NCBI GenBank assembly: GCA_023428915.1
Contig: JAEYWL010000054.1
Location: 1 to 21,711, forward strand
DNA length: 21,711 nucleotides
Direction of reading: 5' to 3'
Origin: Verrucomicrobiota bacterium
GTDB taxonomy: Bacteria; Chlamydiota; Chlamydiia; Chlamydiales; JAEYWL01
Positions 1 to 7,771 of the stretch are shown one piece after another. How positions within the stretch are numbered: position 1 is the stretch's first letter; each line of letters begins with the position of its first letter. Below the pieces are notes generated by a model, which was given only the letters and a program-made list of their open reading frames with translations, had not been told where the DNA came from and ran no database searches. Both the position numbers and the translations under genes were made by a program.

Positions 1-114
1 CTAAGGGCCTCCCTAGACCCACACGGCCGCCTGTATCCGGAGCAATGCCCATTTGCCCTCTCCATTAGCTTTCTTCCAAACAAAACGCGTTTCGAAAAAA
101 GCCTTAATAATTAA
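1..114 (+). CDS. possible 3' end of an unidentified plus-strand gene
   Basis: From base 1 a reading frame stays open for 37 codons and stops with TAA at 112-114, directly against the stop codon of the convergent lcrH gene at 115. The tail is L-D-P-H-G-R-L-Y-P-E-Q-C-P-F and then F-E-K-S-L-N-N. I do not recognise it. In Chlamydia I recall mutL lying beside this locus, but the tail does not show the usual MutL C-P-H-G-R-P motif in proper form. The first 60 bases are clearly richer in G+C than the following genes. A minus-strand frame is also open here but has no start codon. The call rests only on an open frame and on tail-to-tail spacing. Confidence 0.2.
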   Translation, partial: LRASLDPHGRLYPEQCPFALSISFLPNKTRFEKSLNN

Positions 115-666
115 TTATGCTGCTATCTCCTTAAATTCGGGATGGGCTTGCAATAACCCCTCCAAGATCACTTCTACCCTTTTTCGCAGTTGGTCGTACT
201 CCGGTTTATTTTCGCATTGCAGAATGCATCTTTTCAGCACTGCTGCCGCCACATCCGGAAGATCCATTTGCAGGTAGCAATCAGCTGCATGGTAATAAGG
301 GATAGGATCGTTTGGATAAATAGCATTGATATAAAAATACATTTCGGCTGCTTTAGAAAAGTCTTTTAACATATGCAAGGAAGCAGCTATACCCATTAAA
401 TACTTAACGTCTACCGTTTCAAGAGTAATAAGAAGTCTAAACAGCTGCAGGGCTTGCTGGTAGCGTCCATTATTATACATTTGGTAAGCCATATCGTGCA
501 CACGGCTCATGGTTTCGGGAGTAATGCCTATGGCATCTCTTAAGGGGATTTTACGGTCGATCACTTCTTTCATTACTTCTTGGACCGCTGCTTTTTCCTC
601 TTCGGACAGCTCTTTTCCCCATTTGTCTATCACTTGGCGCCGTTGTTCTTGCGATGTATTTTCCAT
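115..666 (-). CDS. lcrH: LcrH/SycD-family type III secretion chaperone (TPR)
   Basis: A 183-residue class II type III secretion chaperone. In this family three tetratricopeptide repeats form a concave groove that binds the N-termini of hydrophobic translocators in the cytoplasm and keeps them soluble until secretion. The family pattern is clear: A-Y-Q-M-Y-N-N-G-R-Y-Q-Q-A-L-Q-L-F (about residues 60-76), followed by G-I-A-A-S-L-H-M and then Y-H-A-A-D-C-Y-L-Q for the second and third repeats. The N-terminal 40 residues are charged and helical, as expected. The start is supported by GGAGG eight bases before the ATG. It is the last gene of a minus-strand set, 19 bp after the 157-residue gene, and so next to its probable clients. 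The gene order resembles CT576-CT579 in Chlamydia. The family is sure; the exact partners are inferred. Confidence 0.93.
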   Translation of the reverse strand: MENTSQEQRRQVIDKWGKELSEEEKAAVQEVMKEVIDRKIPLRDAIGITPETMSRVHDMAYQMYNNGRYQQALQLFRLLITLETVDVKYLMGIAASLHMLKDFSKAAEMYFYINAIYPNDPIPYYHAADCYLQMDLPDVAAAVLKRCILQCENKPEYDQLRKRVEVILEGLLQAHPEFKEIAA

Positions 667-685
667 GGCTATTTCCTCCCGCGCT

Positions 686-1159
686 TTAGGGTGTATATAG
701 TGAGGTTAGAATTGTACTTAACTCTTGTAATAGCGAAGTGGCTAAGTCGCCTTGTTGTGAAACTTCCTGGTTTGACTGGTTAACGACAGATTGGAAAGAT
801 TGCGATTTATCGGTGACCACATCGCGATAGTTTTGCAGTTTGTTCGTTAAGGCCTGGTTAACTGTAGTGGCTTGGTTTTGCAGCGTGTTTAATTCATCGC
901 TGCTGAGGTTTAAATGTTTCAAGTCGGCATTCGTAACAGTTGGGACGTTGCCCATCAGGTTCGTATAAGCCTGTTGCAGGTTGGCGTAATAAGTCAGGCG
1001 ATTGGCTTGCGAAGCTGCGACACTTTGCAGGGTGCCGATCATGTCGCTGATAACGGAGAACACTTCTCCGATAAGCTTTGTTTTGTGAGATTCATTACCT
1101 TGCAATGAACCGCTCAAAAAGACTGGATCTGAGCTTGCACTTGGTACTGGTGCTGCCAT
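686..1159 (-). CDS. small type III secretion locus protein (positional match to CT577)
   Basis: A 157-residue, Gln/Asn/Ser-rich, probably all-helical protein with no membrane segment and no cysteine. GGAGG lies five bases before the ATG, so the start is well supported. It lies 27 bp after the 415-residue gene and 19 bp before lcrH on the same strand, so it is almost certainly co-transcribed with them. In Chlamydia a small protein of unknown function (CT577) occupies the matching place between the chaperone and the translocators. Its N-terminus (P-S-A-S-S-D-P-V-F-L-S-G) resembles that of the 818-residue protein of the same set (P-V-S-S-S-D-P-V-Y-Q-P-G), which may mark a shared secretion or chaperone-binding signal. 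The biochemical role is unknown; a secreted accessory protein or needle-tip component is only a guess. Confidence 0.75.
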   Translation of the reverse strand: MAAPVPSASSDPVFLSGSLQGNESHKTKLIGEVFSVISDMIGTLQSVAASQANRLTYYANLQQAYTNLMGNVPTVTNADLKHLNLSSDELNTLQNQATTVNQALTNKLQNYRDVVTDKSQSFQSVVNQSNQEVSQQGDLATSLLQELSTILTSLYTP

Positions 1160-1186
1160 AATTCCTCCAAAGGAAGAAGGTTAGTT

Positions 1187-2434
1187 TTAGCCGCCTGCCG
1201 CTTGCGCCATGTTGCGGATAATGCTGTTTATAGTAGACAGAGCGGATGATGCAGATTGATAAAATTGCTGAAAGAGGTACAACACGCTCTGTGTTTGCTC
1301 TTTTTGCTGGTCATTCAAACTTTCTGCAGCTGTAATTGCGGAAGTTATATTGGCCTGAAAATTTTCAGCCAGGTAGCCGGATTGGGAATTTGCATCGGCT
1401 TGGGTTTGGTTGTCCAATATCCACTTTTCGACATCGTCTTTGGTAATATCGTGGTGATCGCTGTGGCCGCTTAACATGTCCTTATAGACTTGATCCAGGG
1501 TGCTGTATAATGAGTTTGGCTGAGAATCGGAACCTGGATTTGCAGAGAGTATTTGAGGGAGAAGGTCGCCTATTTTCTTGACAAGATCCTGAAAGGCTGT
1601 CAAGTCATCGTCGCTAACATGGGTTGGGTCGCTGCCGGGATAGTTAAGCTGCACATCAACCGGCTCGCTAAGGTATTTGGTAATCTCCTGATAGGCTTTT
1701 AAATAGGAATTTACGTCGTTGGTATCGCTATATTTATACTCTTTACCGGTGTTGGGGTCGGTATAGTCATTTCCGGCTGCCATGGCATCGACAAAGTGCT
1801 GAGCTGAGTCCGGATCCTTTACTTGGATAGGGGTGACGTAATTGTGGATAGTTTGAACCTGGTCCAGCAGCTGCAGGGCGCTATTTGTCAGCTTTAGGGC
1901 ATCCTTTAGCTGCGACAGGTTATCGCCCAGTATGCGGTTGCCTACCGCAATGTAACCTACTTCAAGCATATTTTGTATGCTGTGATTGCTGTTGCTGGCT
2001 TGGGCGCCCATGGAGAGAATGTCGGTCACGCCGAATTGGGCATTGCTTGCCGAGTTGGCTTTTGCCCATTTTCTCAAAGCGTCTTTGATATCGCCGGTTG
2101 AACCGCCAAAATCAATGTTATATTGCTTTAACGAAGCATCAAGCCCGCCATACCAGCCTGCCATTACAGAGGTTACTGTCTGGTAGTCGCCATTGCTGAC
2201 TACCATTCCATTTTCCATTAAATCCTTCAGGTCATTCCAGGCATCGATGAATTTCTGCGTCTCGCTATCATCTATGTTGTCGCCTTTCTTATAGACATCC
2301 AGCATATCCTGATAGTCTTTCTCATAACGATCGACCACCTCGCTGCTGGTGGTGTCTTTCTGAACTTGTATGGTTTTATCCCCAAAAGAATAGGTAAGGA
2401 AATAATAACCATCTTGATCTTGTGTGATTGCCAT
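1187..2434 (-). CDS. translocator-like protein of the type III secretion locus
   Basis: A 415-residue acidic, soluble, mostly helical protein rich in Asp, Gln, Ser and Asn, with no signal peptide and no clear membrane span. The C-terminus is helical and ends I-I-R-N-M-A-Q-A-A-G-G. It follows the 818-residue gene after 169 bp and precedes the 157-residue gene by 27 bp. By position it matches one of the two proteins (CT578/CT579, CopB/CopD) encoded beside lcrH in Chlamydia. The lack of a hydrophobic segment fits a tip or hydrophilic translocator better than a pore former. The ribosome site before the ATG at 2434 is weak. The preceding 169 bp are very A+T-rich and may hold an extra promoter, but I see no convincing -35/-10 pair. 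Function is assigned from context, not from a recognised motif. Confidence 0.7.
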   Translation of the reverse strand: MAITQDQDGYYFLTYSFGDKTIQVQKDTTSSEVVDRYEKDYQDMLDVYKKGDNIDDSETQKFIDAWNDLKDLMENGMVVSNGDYQTVTSVMAGWYGGLDASLKQYNIDFGGSTGDIKDALRKWAKANSASNAQFGVTDILSMGAQASNSNHSIQNMLEVGYIAVGNRILGDNLSQLKDALKLTNSALQLLDQVQTIHNYVTPIQVKDPDSAQHFVDAMAAGNDYTDPNTGKEYKYSDTNDVNSYLKAYQEITKYLSEPVDVQLNYPGSDPTHVSDDDLTAFQDLVKKIGDLLPQILSANPGSDSQPNSLYSTLDQVYKDMLSGHSDHHDITKDDVEKWILDNQTQADANSQSGYLAENFQANITSAITAAESLNDQQKEQTQSVLYLFQQFYQSASSALSTINSIIRNMAQAAGG

Positions 2435-2603
2435 AACTTACTCACTTTTGATTTTACTAAATAAGTAATTCAATTTGCTTGCCACTCAAAAAAAATGTAT
2501 TTCTCTCTAATTTTTATTATAATCTTACTGTTAATAAATAAACATTACTTTTTAAAAAATTACTAATATAAAATCAAGCTTGTTTTTAGTGATTAATTTT
2601 AAG

Positions 2604-5060
2604 TTATACAGCTTGAATACTAGCGCGTTTCCAGCCGCCTTCCATACCTTCATACATGATGCCGACTTTAGTGATCATTATGCCAGGGTCCAGGAATGAG
2701 GCTAAGGTGGTAGAAGGATTCTGGGCTTCGGCCATAAAATCATCGAATGCGGCCCTAGATTTATCTTGGAAATCTTTATCCCTGATTTTATTGAAAGTAA
2801 GGGTAGCATCGGCAGCAATTCTTTGAGAGTTTTGTATCACTTGCTGCGCATGTTCAGCCAAGGCCCTCTCTATATTCACAGTTTGATCCAGCACAGGCAG
2901 GCCGGCTAAAATAGCGAGCTGCGAAGTCAAGCCCATTAAAAATTGCTCGCTAAAAGAACCATAGTCGAGCTTGCGGCCGATTTTAGCAGCCTCGAAAATT
3001 TCCTGAATTTTCTTTTGCAGCGCCTCCATATTGATTTCATCTGAATGCAGGGCGTCAATGGCAGCTTTCTGCAAGGGCTTAGTCACTGACTCGGCTTCGC
3101 TGCGGCTAAGATTTTGCTGGGATACATGAGAAAGCAGGGTTTGTCTTACGGCAGTGTGTACGGAGGGAGTAAGGGTGAAGTGCAGGCTGTCGCGCGCATC
3201 CTGCAGGGCTTGCTGCCTGGAAAAATTGGCTTCCACTTGATTGGCTGCGAAATCCCTTTCGACATTATTTCCGAGAGCAGGGTTAACGGCATCCTGGAGC
3301 ATTCGGTTATGGGCCACTAAGGCCTCCCTGGTCTGGGTAGCCACTTGCCGGGCTAAGTCGCGGCTATGGGCGAGGGATGAGTCTAAAGCCGCTTGACGTT
3401 GGATGGCATCTTCAGCATTTTCCTGGGCAATATAAGCATCCATTGCCGCATCGTAGGAACGGCGGGCAAGGTCTGCCGAGTTGCTTACCCCGTTGCTTTC
3501 ATAAGTGCTTTGGATGCCGTTGATAGTAGTGCTTTTAAAGGTAGAACTTTGCGAAGCGCTGACGGCCGCTGCACTCAAGCTGTCTGAACGGTTATTATAG
3601 TAAGCTTGCAGGGTCTGTTGTGTGGCATTGTAGCGCCTTGAGGTTGCCTGATCGAGATAAGCATTTGCAACCGCAGTTAGGAGCAGCGAAGCAGTTGCGG
3701 TCAACTGCTCCTGCAATTGCAGTTTTTGGTCCGCAGAAAGGTTGGCTGCATTGCGGTTAATTAAAGCAGTTATGGCGTCTTTAATTTTGCCGCTATTGAT
3801 GAAGTCAAGCAATTCTTGCACGCTGCCGATGGCCAAAGCATCGCGCAATTGCTCATCTTTAGCTTGCAGCGAAGCTGCGAAACCGAGGCCGACTAAAGCT
3901 CCCAATATGCCAATAAGATCCATAGCTGCCGAGCCAATGAATTTATTTAATTCACCGATTAAGCGGGTTTTCTGAAGGTCTGGCGAAGGGCTGTCAGAAC
4001 CTGAAACTTCCGACATCCTGGAAACGACATTATTGTTTAAGCATTGCAGCAAATTAGAGTTGCCTAAGCCCAGCACCATAATGGTAGTGGCGACGTCATT
4101 TGGCGAAACGTTGGCGCGGGGAAGGCGAAATTCTTTAAAGGTGGTGGGAGAGTTTTTCAAGAAGTCCCGCACCGCAATGGCAAGCAGACCTAATAATTCA
4201 TTCAATTCTTTAGAGCTTTTAATAACACCGTCCGTGTAATCAGAAAGCTTATCTCCTAAATGTTGCGGCGACACGATAGTTAAATCCGCTACCGGCAGAG
4301 GGCCCGGATCTATAGGAGTAGGCAAAGGAGATGGAGGAGTTACAGTGGAAACAGGCATAACGGCTGCCAAAGATACGGCAGTGAAACTAATGGGGGTAAT
4401 TGCAGTTTGATGAGGTAGAGGAGGCTCGCCTTTTTGCGCCCGATTTATATTTTCCTGGTCGATTTGCTGGTTGGCGATATCGATTTGAGCATTATAAGGG
4501 GCTATAGCAGAATTATAGGCGGCAATGGCCTGATTTAAATCTTGTGCTTTTTGGTTAAAATCGGCAATGGCATTATTATAGTCGCTTACGGCCTGATTAA
4601 AGGCAGCTGCAGCAGCCGGGTAATCAGAACCGTCTTGGACAGCCTGGTTAAAGGCCTGGACGGCTGCATTATAGGCGTCCCAAGCAGTGGGGTTGCCCTC
4701 GTTTAAATCATTTGCAGCTTTATTATAAGCATTTTCAGCTTCTTGCAAGGCTTCCGCTGCATCCCGTACAGGTCCGGCCGCCTGGTTGATGGCGTCGCGG
4801 TTAAATTGCGAAATTTCATAGGTTGTTTCCGCATTTTCATAGGCCTCGATCAAGGCGTCAATATTTTCAATGTTTCCCTGATGGTAGCTCATTTGCACCA
4901 ACGGGTCGGATACCTGCTGGCTTTTAATCTGCTGATTTAACAGCCGCTGCTGCGATTCCGTGGTGATATACCAGTCGAGAATTGAGGGCTCATTTGTCGT
5001 GCGCTGCTCAATAGTTGTGCCTGGTTGATAGACAGGATCTGAAGAAGAAACTGGATTCAT
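2604..5060 (-). CDS. large CopB/CopD-like type III translocator candidate
   Basis: An 818-residue protein. The frame is open from a TTG at 5093, but the ATG at 5060 is chosen because a perfect AAGGAGG lies five bases before it. Visible parts are: an S-S-S-D-P-V-Y-Q-P-G N-terminus; residues about 90-207 with repeated Y/F-N-x-A units (A-Y-N-A-A-V-Q-A-F-N-Q-A and so on), probably a long coiled coil; a Pro-rich linker at about 214-264; a hydrophobic stretch D-L-I-G-I-L-G-A-L-V-G-L-G-F-A-A at about 376-394; then a long Gln/Ala-rich helical C-terminal half. Large type III translocators combine coiled coils with one or two membrane segments. This and the nearby LcrH chaperone suggest a host-membrane translocator. 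It is the first gene of the set, with its own promoter. The length is greater than I expect for the Chlamydia counterparts. Confidence 0.72.
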   Translation of the reverse strand: MNPVSSSDPVYQPGTTIEQRTTNEPSILDWYITTESQQRLLNQQIKSQQVSDPLVQMSYHQGNIENIDALIEAYENAETTYEISQFNRDAINQAAGPVRDAAEALQEAENAYNKAANDLNEGNPTAWDAYNAAVQAFNQAVQDGSDYPAAAAAFNQAVSDYNNAIADFNQKAQDLNQAIAAYNSAIAPYNAQIDIANQQIDQENINRAQKGEPPLPHQTAITPISFTAVSLAAVMPVSTVTPPSPLPTPIDPGPLPVADLTIVSPQHLGDKLSDYTDGVIKSSKELNELLGLLAIAVRDFLKNSPTTFKEFRLPRANVSPNDVATTIMVLGLGNSNLLQCLNNNVVSRMSEVSGSDSPSPDLQKTRLIGELNKFIGSAAMDLIGILGALVGLGFAASLQAKDEQLRDALAIGSVQELLDFINSGKIKDAITALINRNAANLSADQKLQLQEQLTATASLLLTAVANAYLDQATSRRYNATQQTLQAYYNNRSDSLSAAAVSASQSSTFKSTTINGIQSTYESNGVSNSADLARRSYDAAMDAYIAQENAEDAIQRQAALDSSLAHSRDLARQVATQTREALVAHNRMLQDAVNPALGNNVERDFAANQVEANFSRQQALQDARDSLHFTLTPSVHTAVRQTLLSHVSQQNLSRSEAESVTKPLQKAAIDALHSDEINMEALQKKIQEIFEAAKIGRKLDYGSFSEQFLMGLTSQLAILAGLPVLDQTVNIERALAEHAQQVIQNSQRIAADATLTFNKIRDKDFQDKSRAAFDDFMAEAQNPSTTLASFLDPGIMITKVGIMYEGMEGGWKRASIQAV

Positions 5061-5065
5061 GGCCG

Positions 5066-5072
5066 CCTCCTT
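5066..5072 (-). promoter_or_regulatory. ribosome binding site fixing the start of the 818-residue translocator
   Basis: AAGGAGG on the minus strand ends five bases before the ATG at 5060. The alternative TTG start at 5093 lies upstream of this site, so translation should begin at 5060. Confidence 0.85.
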
Positions 5073-5108
5073 GAAAACCGCCGCCGAATACAAAAATCTC
5101 TTAATTTA

Positions 5109-5137
5109 AGTATACCACAGCCCTAATTAAAACCCAA
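5109..5137 (-). promoter_or_regulatory. sigma70-type promoter of the translocator operon
   Basis: On the minus strand, TTGGGT (5132-5137) and TATACT (5109-5114) are separated by exactly 17 bp. The -10 box matches five of six consensus bases and the -35 box three of six. Transcription would start near 5102, giving a leader of about 40 bases with AAGGAGG near its end. It lies in the divergent gap shared with norB. Confidence 0.6.
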
Positions 5138-5248
5138 TACGAGCCCATGCCCGATTACTATTAGGCATTCCAAATAGTGCTCGAAGAGAAAATGGAAAAA
5201 ATGTAAAAGTAATTTTTCAAATTTTTATGGACAAATATAGGCAAACAG

Positions 5249-7558
5249 ATGTCTTTCGATTTGCAAAGCGGTGAAAAACTTTCTCCTTGGTGGAGGATGA
5301 TCACTTTTCTTGTCATGATTGTGGGATTTAGTATTTTAGGGCTCATTACAAGTATCGCCTATGATAATACCCCTCCTATTCCAAAGCAAATTGTTGACCA
5401 AGATGGAAATGTCCTGTTTACACGAGAACAAGTTATTCAAGGACAAGGCGTGTTTTTAAAAAACAACCTTATGGAGCATGGCACTCTTTGGGGGCATGGA
5501 GCTTATCTTGGACCGGATTATAGTGCAGTTCATCTGCATGAGCAAACACTAAGCATGCAAAAGCTGCTGGCCCTTAAGATTTATCAAAAGCCATTCGATC
5601 AGTTAAATGCATTTGAACAAGGGGCTGTTTCGCAAGAAATTCCCAAAATCTTAAAACAAAATCGCTACGATCTCGCAACAGATACTTTAGTCTTTACAGA
5701 AGAAGAAGCAAAATCTTATGCATATGGCCTGGATTTTTGGAGAAACTACTTCACCTCTGGAGAAGCCCCCGGTTTGCCTAAAAACTATATCTCCGATACA
5801 GAAGAATCAAAGGCCCTTTCTTCCTTTTTTGCATGGGCAGCCTGGGCTGCAGTTACGAATCGTCCTGGAGAAGAATTTACCTATACCAATAATTTCCCCT
5901 ATGACCCTTTAGCTGGAAATTATCCAAGTACGGACGCCTACCTATGGAGTGCTCTGAGTTTGATTTTCCTTATCGGTATGACAGGGCTTGTTCTTTTTAC
6001 TGTCAGCAAATTTGGATTAGGCTGGGGCGGCGGGGTAAAGAACAGGCATGTTTGTGAAACCCATTTAACGCTTCCTCCTCTTACAGATAGCCAAAAAGCG
6101 ATGGGTAAATATTTTATTGTTGTGGCTCTTTTATTTCTTTTTCAAAGCTTAATGGGCGGGGCTTTAGCGCATTACCGCGTCGATTCTACCTTTTACGGGC
6201 TGCCTATTCTTGACTATTTTCCCTATAACCTTCTTCGCACTTGGCATCTTCAGCTTGCAATCTTTTGGGTCGCCACGGCTTGGGTTGCAGGAGGTTTATT
6301 TATTGCCCCTCTCTTGAGCCAAAAAGAGCCCCGCTGCCAAAAATTCGGCGTCAACGTTCTTTTTGGAGCCTTATTACTTGTTGTCGCAGGAAGCATGATT
6401 GGAGAGTACCTAAGCAGTAAGAATTTTTTCACCGGCGACTGGTGGTTTTGGTTTGGCAATCAAGGTTCTGAATATTTGGATTTAGGCAGATTTTGGCAAT
6501 ATTTGCTGATTGCAGGGTTTTCTTTCTGGCTGTTCCTTCTCTTTAGATCTTTAAAGCCCGCTTTTCTCATGCCAGGAAGAAAAGAGTTGTCCATTCTGTT
6601 CTTTTTAGTCGCTGCCACAATTCCTATTTTTTATGTTCCTGCGGTTTTTTATACTCATGAAACGCACTTTACTTTGATCGATAACTGGCGTTTTTGGATT
6701 ATTCATCTTTGGGTGGAAGGTTTTTTTGAAGTTTTTTCTACTGTTCTAGTGGCGATTATTACCGTACAAATGGGCATTATCCGCACGATTACAGCTTTGC
6801 GCATCATTTATTTAGATGCCATCCTTTACCTGCTAGGCGGAGTTGTCGGAACGGGCCATCACTGGTATTTTACAGGACAAACCAATGTAAATATGGCCTT
6901 GTCGGCTTGTTTTTCCGCTATGGAAGTCGTTCCCTTGACTTTATTAACCATGGAAGCTCGAGATTTTATCCGCATCTCGCAATCAAAATGCGAAAAATGC
7001 GGGCATTTCTTAGCTGAAAAGCAGCAATGGACTATTTACTTTCTCATATCTGTAGGAGTATGGAACTTTGTGGGAGCAGGCATATTTGGCTTCCTTATCA
7101 ATCTTCCAGTTATTTCCTATTTTGAAGTTGGCACAAACTTGACCCCCAATCACGGGCATGCAGCGATGTTTGGCGTGTTTGGCATGCTGGCCCTTGGAAC
7201 AACAATGTTTTGTATGCGGGCTATGCAAGATGAAGCGTTATGGAATCGCACTAGAATGTTTATTAAGATGGGTTTTTGGGGGCTGAACATTGGCATGGCC
7301 TTGATGGTTATTTTAGACCTTTTCCCATCAGGAGTGCTTCAACTATGGGACGCAATGCAAAATGGCTATTGGCATGCAAGGGAATTAACGTACCTCATGT
7401 CTGGCACCTTTCATACATTGGAGTGGGTTCGCATCTTTGGAGACCTCACATTTATCCTGATCGGGGTTGTACCCATTGTTTTTGCCATTCTGAGAACCTT
7501 TTTGACCATTGGATTCTCCTCATCACGCTTATTGGAAAATCAGAAACAATCCTTCTAA
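5249..7558 (+). CDS. norB: quinol-dependent nitric oxide reductase (qNOR)
   Basis: A 769-residue single-subunit nitric oxide reductase that reduces two NO to N2O with quinol electrons in the inner membrane. A first membrane helix (about 17-37) is followed by a periplasmic domain (about 38-215) that has no cysteine and thus no CxxCH, which marks the quinol type rather than cytochrome-c NOR. The catalytic core, a member of the haem-copper oxidase superfamily, follows with about a dozen helices. Expected haem and non-haem-iron ligands are present: His333 (T-W-H-L-Q), H486-L-W-V-E490-G-F-F-E494, H537-H538-W-Y-F-T-G and H635-G-H637-A-A-M-F-G. A short loop has C581-x2-C584. The ribosome site before 5249 is weak (AGG). 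No other denitrification gene is next to it, so detoxification of host NO or micro-oxic respiration is the likely role. This last point is inference. Confidence 0.95.
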   Translation: MSFDLQSGEKLSPWWRMITFLVMIVGFSILGLITSIAYDNTPPIPKQIVDQDGNVLFTREQVIQGQGVFLKNNLMEHGTLWGHGAYLGPDYSAVHLHEQTLSMQKLLALKIYQKPFDQLNAFEQGAVSQEIPKILKQNRYDLATDTLVFTEEEAKSYAYGLDFWRNYFTSGEAPGLPKNYISDTEESKALSSFFAWAAWAAVTNRPGEEFTYTNNFPYDPLAGNYPSTDAYLWSALSLIFLIGMTGLVLFTVSKFGLGWGGGVKNRHVCETHLTLPPLTDSQKAMGKYFIVVALLFLFQSLMGGALAHYRVDSTFYGLPILDYFPYNLLRTWHLQLAIFWVATAWVAGGLFIAPLLSQKEPRCQKFGVNVLFGALLLVVAGSMIGEYLSSKNFFTGDWWFWFGNQGSEYLDLGRFWQYLLIAGFSFWLFLLFRSLKPAFLMPGRKELSILFFLVAATIPIFYVPAVFYTHETHFTLIDNWRFWIIHLWVEGFFEVFSTVLVAIITVQMGIIRTITALRIIYLDAILYLLGGVVGTGHHWYFTGQTNVNMALSACFSAMEVVPLTLLTMEARDFIRISQSKCEKCGHFLAEKQQWTIYFLISVGVWNFVGAGIFGFLINLPVISYFEVGTNLTPNHGHAAMFGVFGMLALGTTMFCMRAMQDEALWNRTRMFIKMGFWGLNIGMALMVILDLFPSGVLQLWDAMQNGYWHARELTYLMSGTFHTLEWVRIFGDLTFILIGVVPIVFAILRTFLTIGFSSSRLLENQKQSF

Positions 7559-7663
7559 AACACAAACTCAAATAATTTTGAACTCCTTTCAGACATGAGT
7601 AAAGAATTGCCTTTTCCGACCTCAATTAAAGTCAGAGTTTAAAGTAATAAGATCGAACTTTGC

Positions 7664-7683
7664 TATTCAAGAATTCTTGAATA
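7664..7683. promoter_or_regulatory. operator palindrome 1 upstream of fic
   Basis: TATTCAAGAA followed by TTCTTGAATA is a perfect 20-bp palindrome. It is the most upstream of three related sites before the Fic gene. The size and symmetry fit binding of a dimeric helix-turn-helix protein. Confidence 0.65.
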
Positions 7684-7695
7684 AACCTTTGATTT

Positions 7696-7724
7696 TTGAT
7701 ATTCTTATTCTAAGATCCTTGAAT
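7696..7724 (+). promoter_or_regulatory. probable fic promoter
   Basis: TTGATA (7696-7701, five of six to consensus) and TTGAAT (7719-7724, four of six) are 17 bp apart. An alternative pair, TTGATT at 7689 and TAAGAT at 7711, is nearly as good. In both cases operator 2 overlaps the -10 box, which suits repression. Confidence 0.4.
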
Positions 7725-7725
7725 A
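7706..7725. promoter_or_regulatory. operator palindrome 2 upstream of fic
   Basis: TATTCTAAGA/TCCTTGAATA is an imperfect copy of site 1, with two of ten half-site pairs mismatched. Its centre lies 42 bp from that of site 1 and it overlaps the probable -10 box. Confidence 0.55.
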
Positions 7726-7746
7726 GCGGAATTAAAAATCATCAGT

Positions 7747-7766
7747 TATTCAAGAATTTTGGAATA
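7747..7766. promoter_or_regulatory. operator palindrome 3 upstream of fic
   Basis: TATTCAAGAA/TTTTGGAATA is a third copy with one perfect half and two mismatches in the other. Its centre is 41 bp from that of site 2. It ends five bases before the fic ATG, so it covers the ribosome site as well. Confidence 0.6.
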
Positions 7767-7771
7767 GCAAT

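Noticed and set aside
16..114. C-terminal extension of LcrH by stop-codon read-through
   Set aside because: The minus-strand frame after the lcrH TAA stays open for about 33 codons, but it has no start codon, no recoding signal is visible, and LcrH already has normal family length.
5061..5093. TTG start at 5093 for the large translocator
   Set aside because: The ideal AAGGAGG lies downstream of this TTG and five bases before the ATG at 5060, so the extra 11 residues are unlikely to be translated.
5094..5248. NO-responsive regulator site before norB
   Set aside because: I looked for FNR/NnrR-type TTGAT-N4-ATCAA and NsrR-type dyads and found none; only A+T-rich sequence with a weak A-run/T-run dyad is present.
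7664..7766. Regularly spaced repeats as a CRISPR array
   Set aside because: There are only three units, each is itself a 20-bp palindrome, they diverge in sequence and they sit in a promoter; there is no leader or cas gene.
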